DNA from: Xenorhabdus hominickii
GTDB lineage: Bacteria > Pseudomonadota > Gammaproteobacteria > Enterobacterales > Enterobacteriaceae
Direction: 5' to 3'
NCBI RefSeq assembly: GCF_002632725.1
Contig: NZ_NJAI01000003.1
Location: forward strand, 62,001 to 126,000
DNA: 64,000 bases
The translations under genes and the position numbers were made by a program. This document shows positions 62,701 to 64,000 of this stretch, piece by piece. The notes under the pieces were generated by a model. That model had not been told where the DNA came from, did not search any database, and saw nothing but the letters and a program-made list of their open reading frames with translations. Positions within the stretch are counted from its first letter, which is position 1. Every line of letters begins with the position of its first letter.

Positions 62701-64000
62701 ACTGAGACCATTGTCTATGCGGCGAATGTCGGCCAGCAGACCATCATCACGGTAGAGTAATATCAGCTCCGGACCGTCGCTGTGAGTGACTTTTTCCAGT
62801 TGATGGGGATCGTTATAGTGAAAACGCACGGTATTGCCATTGCGATCACGGTGTTCAGTGAGTAACCAGCGTTGTACCGTATTTTCTTCTGTGAGTGCTA
62901 ACCGGGTGAAGTATCTGCGAACCGGATGATTGCGCTCGCTCAGAACGAAACCCTGTTTTTGCCGGCTCAGGGTAAACTCCGGGTGCTCCGGGTTGATACT
63001 GTGGTCAACGCTGTGGGGCAGGGCGAAATGCAGGGAGGCCCCTTCCAGTGTCAGGATTTCCACCCGGTCGCCGGTCACGATAATGGCCTCGGAGAAGTTG
63101 TCCAGCCAGTTTTCGCCAAGCAGGCCCCGCCTTCCCGGTGACCAACTGCGGGTAAAGGTCAGGGGTATTGTCTGGCCCAGTTCAAATTCGGTGCGCTGGT
63201 CAAACAGGCTGCCGGTGGTCACGTCTATCGGGTCACCTGTGAAGAATTTTTTGGTGGCCTGAGTGAAACGTTTCATCCCTTTATTGGCTTTAAACGCGGC
63301 CTTGGCACAAATCAGCCTGCCCTTCAGGGCACGACCGGCTTTTTTGGCCCCCAGCTTTGCGCCAGCCAGCACTGCTTGCCGACCGGTTTTGGTCAGCAGC
63401 TTACCCACGCCTTTGAGCAGCCCGCGGGTCGGCGGCACCAGAAATTCCACCGCCACCAGTAATGCCCGCTGCCAGCCGGAGAACTCTTCTTCAACCTTGA
63501 GGTAAGTCCCCTGACCGGAGCCGATAAAGACTTTGCCCGCGCCCCCTTTGATGGCAGCCCCACAGACCAGCTTGTCGCCGACTCGCGCCGCAGGCTGACC
63601 ATTGATAAACACGGATTCACTGCCCTGCGCTATCAGGGGCGGCGGTGCCGGGTGTTTGCTACATTTAGCCATATCTACTGTAGCCCGTGCCGCGGGTTTG
63701 CCTTCAATGAGGACGTTACCGGAGCCGCTGTCCAGCACGCCGTCCGGTGAGCCGAAGCTGTCGATAAAGTCCGTGACGGCCGAGCTGGCTGCCGCAATGG
63801 CATCGCTGGCCAGATAGGTTAATCCGCTGCCGGCGGCCGCCACAATCAGCGTCGCCCCTAGCCCGCCGGTGCCGGCAACCAGTAATCCCACGGCCCCGAA
63901 AATCGCGGCACCAATCAGGGCACCGGCCACCGCCCCCATCAGAGCACCAAAGAAACTCTTATGCTGGATGGGGTCGCCCTGGCGTGCGGCTGCCGGCCCT
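59722..64000 (-). CDS. rhs: Rhs toxin with PAAR-type N-terminal motifs and AHH-nuclease C-terminus (5' end beyond window)
   Basis: More than 1425 residues; the frame stays open to base 64000 (ARQGDPIQHKSFFGAL lies before the first in-window Met), so the true start is to the right. N-terminus: hydrophobic helices (AAIFGAVGLLVAGTGGLGAT), then PAAR-type repeats (LIEGKPAARATVD, FINGQPAARVGDKL, GKVFIGSG). The body has many YD repeats forming the Rhs cocoon, ending with RFRYYSPVAGQYLTPDPIGL, NPYSYVHNPTG and WIDPLGL. The tip of ~130 residues carries AHHIVMSNAKDKRMQELRDL, an AHH/HNH-type nuclease motif. PAAR points to T6SS delivery on a VgrG spike. GC falls at the tip junction near 60120, a sign of tip exchange. 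Confidence 0.92.
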   Translation of the reverse strand, partial: GPAAARQGDPIQHKSFFGALMGAVAGALIGAAIFGAVGLLVAGTGGLGATLIVAAAGSGLTYLASDAIAAASSAVTDFIDSFGSPDGVLDSGSGNVLIEGKPAARATVDMAKCSKHPAPPPLIAQGSESVFINGQPAARVGDKLVCGAAIKGGAGKVFIGSGQGTYLKVEEEFSGWQRALLVAVEFLVPPTRGLLKGVGKLLTKTGRQAVLAGAKLGAKKAGRALKGRLICAKAAFKANKGMKRFTQATKKFFTGDPIDVTTGSLFDQRTEFELGQTIPLTFTRSWSPGRRGLLGENWLDNFSEAIIVTGDRVEILTLEGASLHFALPHSVDHSINPEHPEFTLSRQKQGFVLSERNHPVRRYFTRLALTEENTVQRWLLTEHRDRNGNTVRFHYNDPHQLEKVTHSDGPELILLYRDDGLLADIRRIDNGLSDVLVRYDYHDNGWLAEADSTQQFHLFYEYNAQGLISRWSDGDQTAVDYVYDAQGRCIESVGSGGYYPVRLDYEAGITRSTTPQGHTTTWHYNAGQQVTQVETPCGHVTRYEYDDWGNLQRQILPEGQVLQLDYLADTGLVTAFTDTGGAVWQYHYDEADRLTSMTDPLRRVWWQQYDDKGQAECFIAPDGSKTTLTRNAFGLVTKAEDEEGNQRSWEYDDHQRLTRLFDEENRSLRLGYDSHDRLQRLSSGGGALWLWQYDRHHRVALSDRPNNSLERFRHDRHGNLTRWTDARGVEWQIEYGPFDLPVSRLDGEGHRWQYRYDLDSLQLREVINPQGESYCYQLDADGQVTTETDYAGTQWHYAYDGNGNCTEKRDALNNITRYDYDASGQMTAMHTPEGMTTYSYDILGRLLEVITPDNTPLTFEYDDKDRIVKETQAHGDIQRNYPDSITVERTLITTNNQVWQAKTEANKVGELRKISFSGEHTLRLERDDDGHEWHRQSDKGFILRQEHSLMGQLTAQRAGRNTEFFEAHEVADIPQPTLAGLDREYRYDAALNLVAANDERQWLRYVVNGNGQVTSVSDWNRLQEHYQYDASGYPARRFDGLHDIDGERLYQKGHRLRQLGQHLFEYDDAGRMTAMQLWQAGHRAQLTKFRWNSQNQLIGVQTPGGQQWNYRYDAFGRRTEKVCEPTGMRTTYLWDGDVPVEIREYRHHRLYSIRHLVFDGWQLLAQQIQFFTPDPDNRSELLAEEVQTQYAVCAPTREPLALFNPQGHRVWRQPPQSLYGIRLKVAGENAQYNPGQQFAGQWLDEESGLVYNRFRYYSPVAGQYLTPDPIGLTGGENPYSYVHNPTGWIDPLGLSTCSDAKILAENLGAKPNLGGQHDAHHIVMSNAKDKRMQELRDLMDSLDININDKRNGIWLPNTGKDRVPSAKTTAHKGNGVHGNSYKQHVYDSLINSKTDKEFFAALKVLKDELANGKVFQLASGKWPTP

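Noticed and set aside
60352..62760. Several long plus-strand frames opposite rhs
   Set aside because: Shadows produced by YD-repeat codon bias; no ribosome sites or domains.

Overview
The window looks like Enterobacterales DNA, most likely from the Morganellaceae (Xenorhabdus, Photorhabdus, Providencia type). The reasons are a 3' tRNA-Phe remnant that follows the enterobacterial sequence, a P4-like integrase, an SPI-7/PFGI-1 type integrative conjugative element (ICE), and T6SS and Rhs weapons. The genus is an inference. Almost everything visible is accessory DNA, and no housekeeping gene is recognisable.

Region 1 (1-7.3 kb, minus strand) is a T6SS accessory operon: a TssF-like baseplate protein, VgrG, a DUF4123 adaptor, and a large VasX-like effector with a MIX motif that runs off the left edge. 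Region 2 (7.3-10.2 kb) is gene-poor. It holds an integrase fragment, a strong terminator, a tRNA-3'-end-like sequence, a small Ner/Nlp-type regulator and two structured non-coding elements. Region 3 (10.2-17.3 kb, plus strand) is a second, divergent TssF-VgrG-DUF4123-effector operon, with a probable immunity gene and a CPCC-family gene. Region 4 (17.3-21.7 kb) is the core of a P4-like island: an iteron/hairpin origin-like region, a primase-helicase, AlpA and a tyrosine integrase next to the 3' part of tRNA-Phe. Regions 2-4 may together be one P4-like island carrying a T6SS toxin cassette.

Region 5 (21.7-55.1 kb) is the ICE. It runs in order through replication/partition (ParA, DnaB, ParB, DUF2857/STY4526, STY4528), an arsRBCH cargo operon, PFL_4669, a disrupted topoisomerase III, a leader RNA with DUF3577, SSB, an AAA ATPase/DUF4276 pair, a second Nlp regulator with its structured leader, PilL, PFL_4693, PFL_4695, TraD, PFL_4697, a Mokosh type II-like helicase-PLD gene, and a mating-pore block from RAQPRD to the VirB4-like ATPase. 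The integrase, relaxase and TraU/TraG-like genes are not in the window. Region 6 (55.1-64 kb, minus strand) is an AT-rich polymorphic-toxin locus: orphan and immunity-like genes, an IS30-family insertion, remnants, a probable immunity gene, and an Rhs protein with PAAR-type N-terminal motifs and an AHH-nuclease tip, cut by the right edge.

The strongest candidate for something undescribed is a ~170-nt structured leader present in two copies (8868-9041 minus; 38078-38247 plus), each upstream of a small Ner/Nlp-like gene. Six helices are shared by the copies, and I count six compensatory double substitutions between them. A second leader element, upstream of DUF3577, is also duplicated between the ICE and the island.
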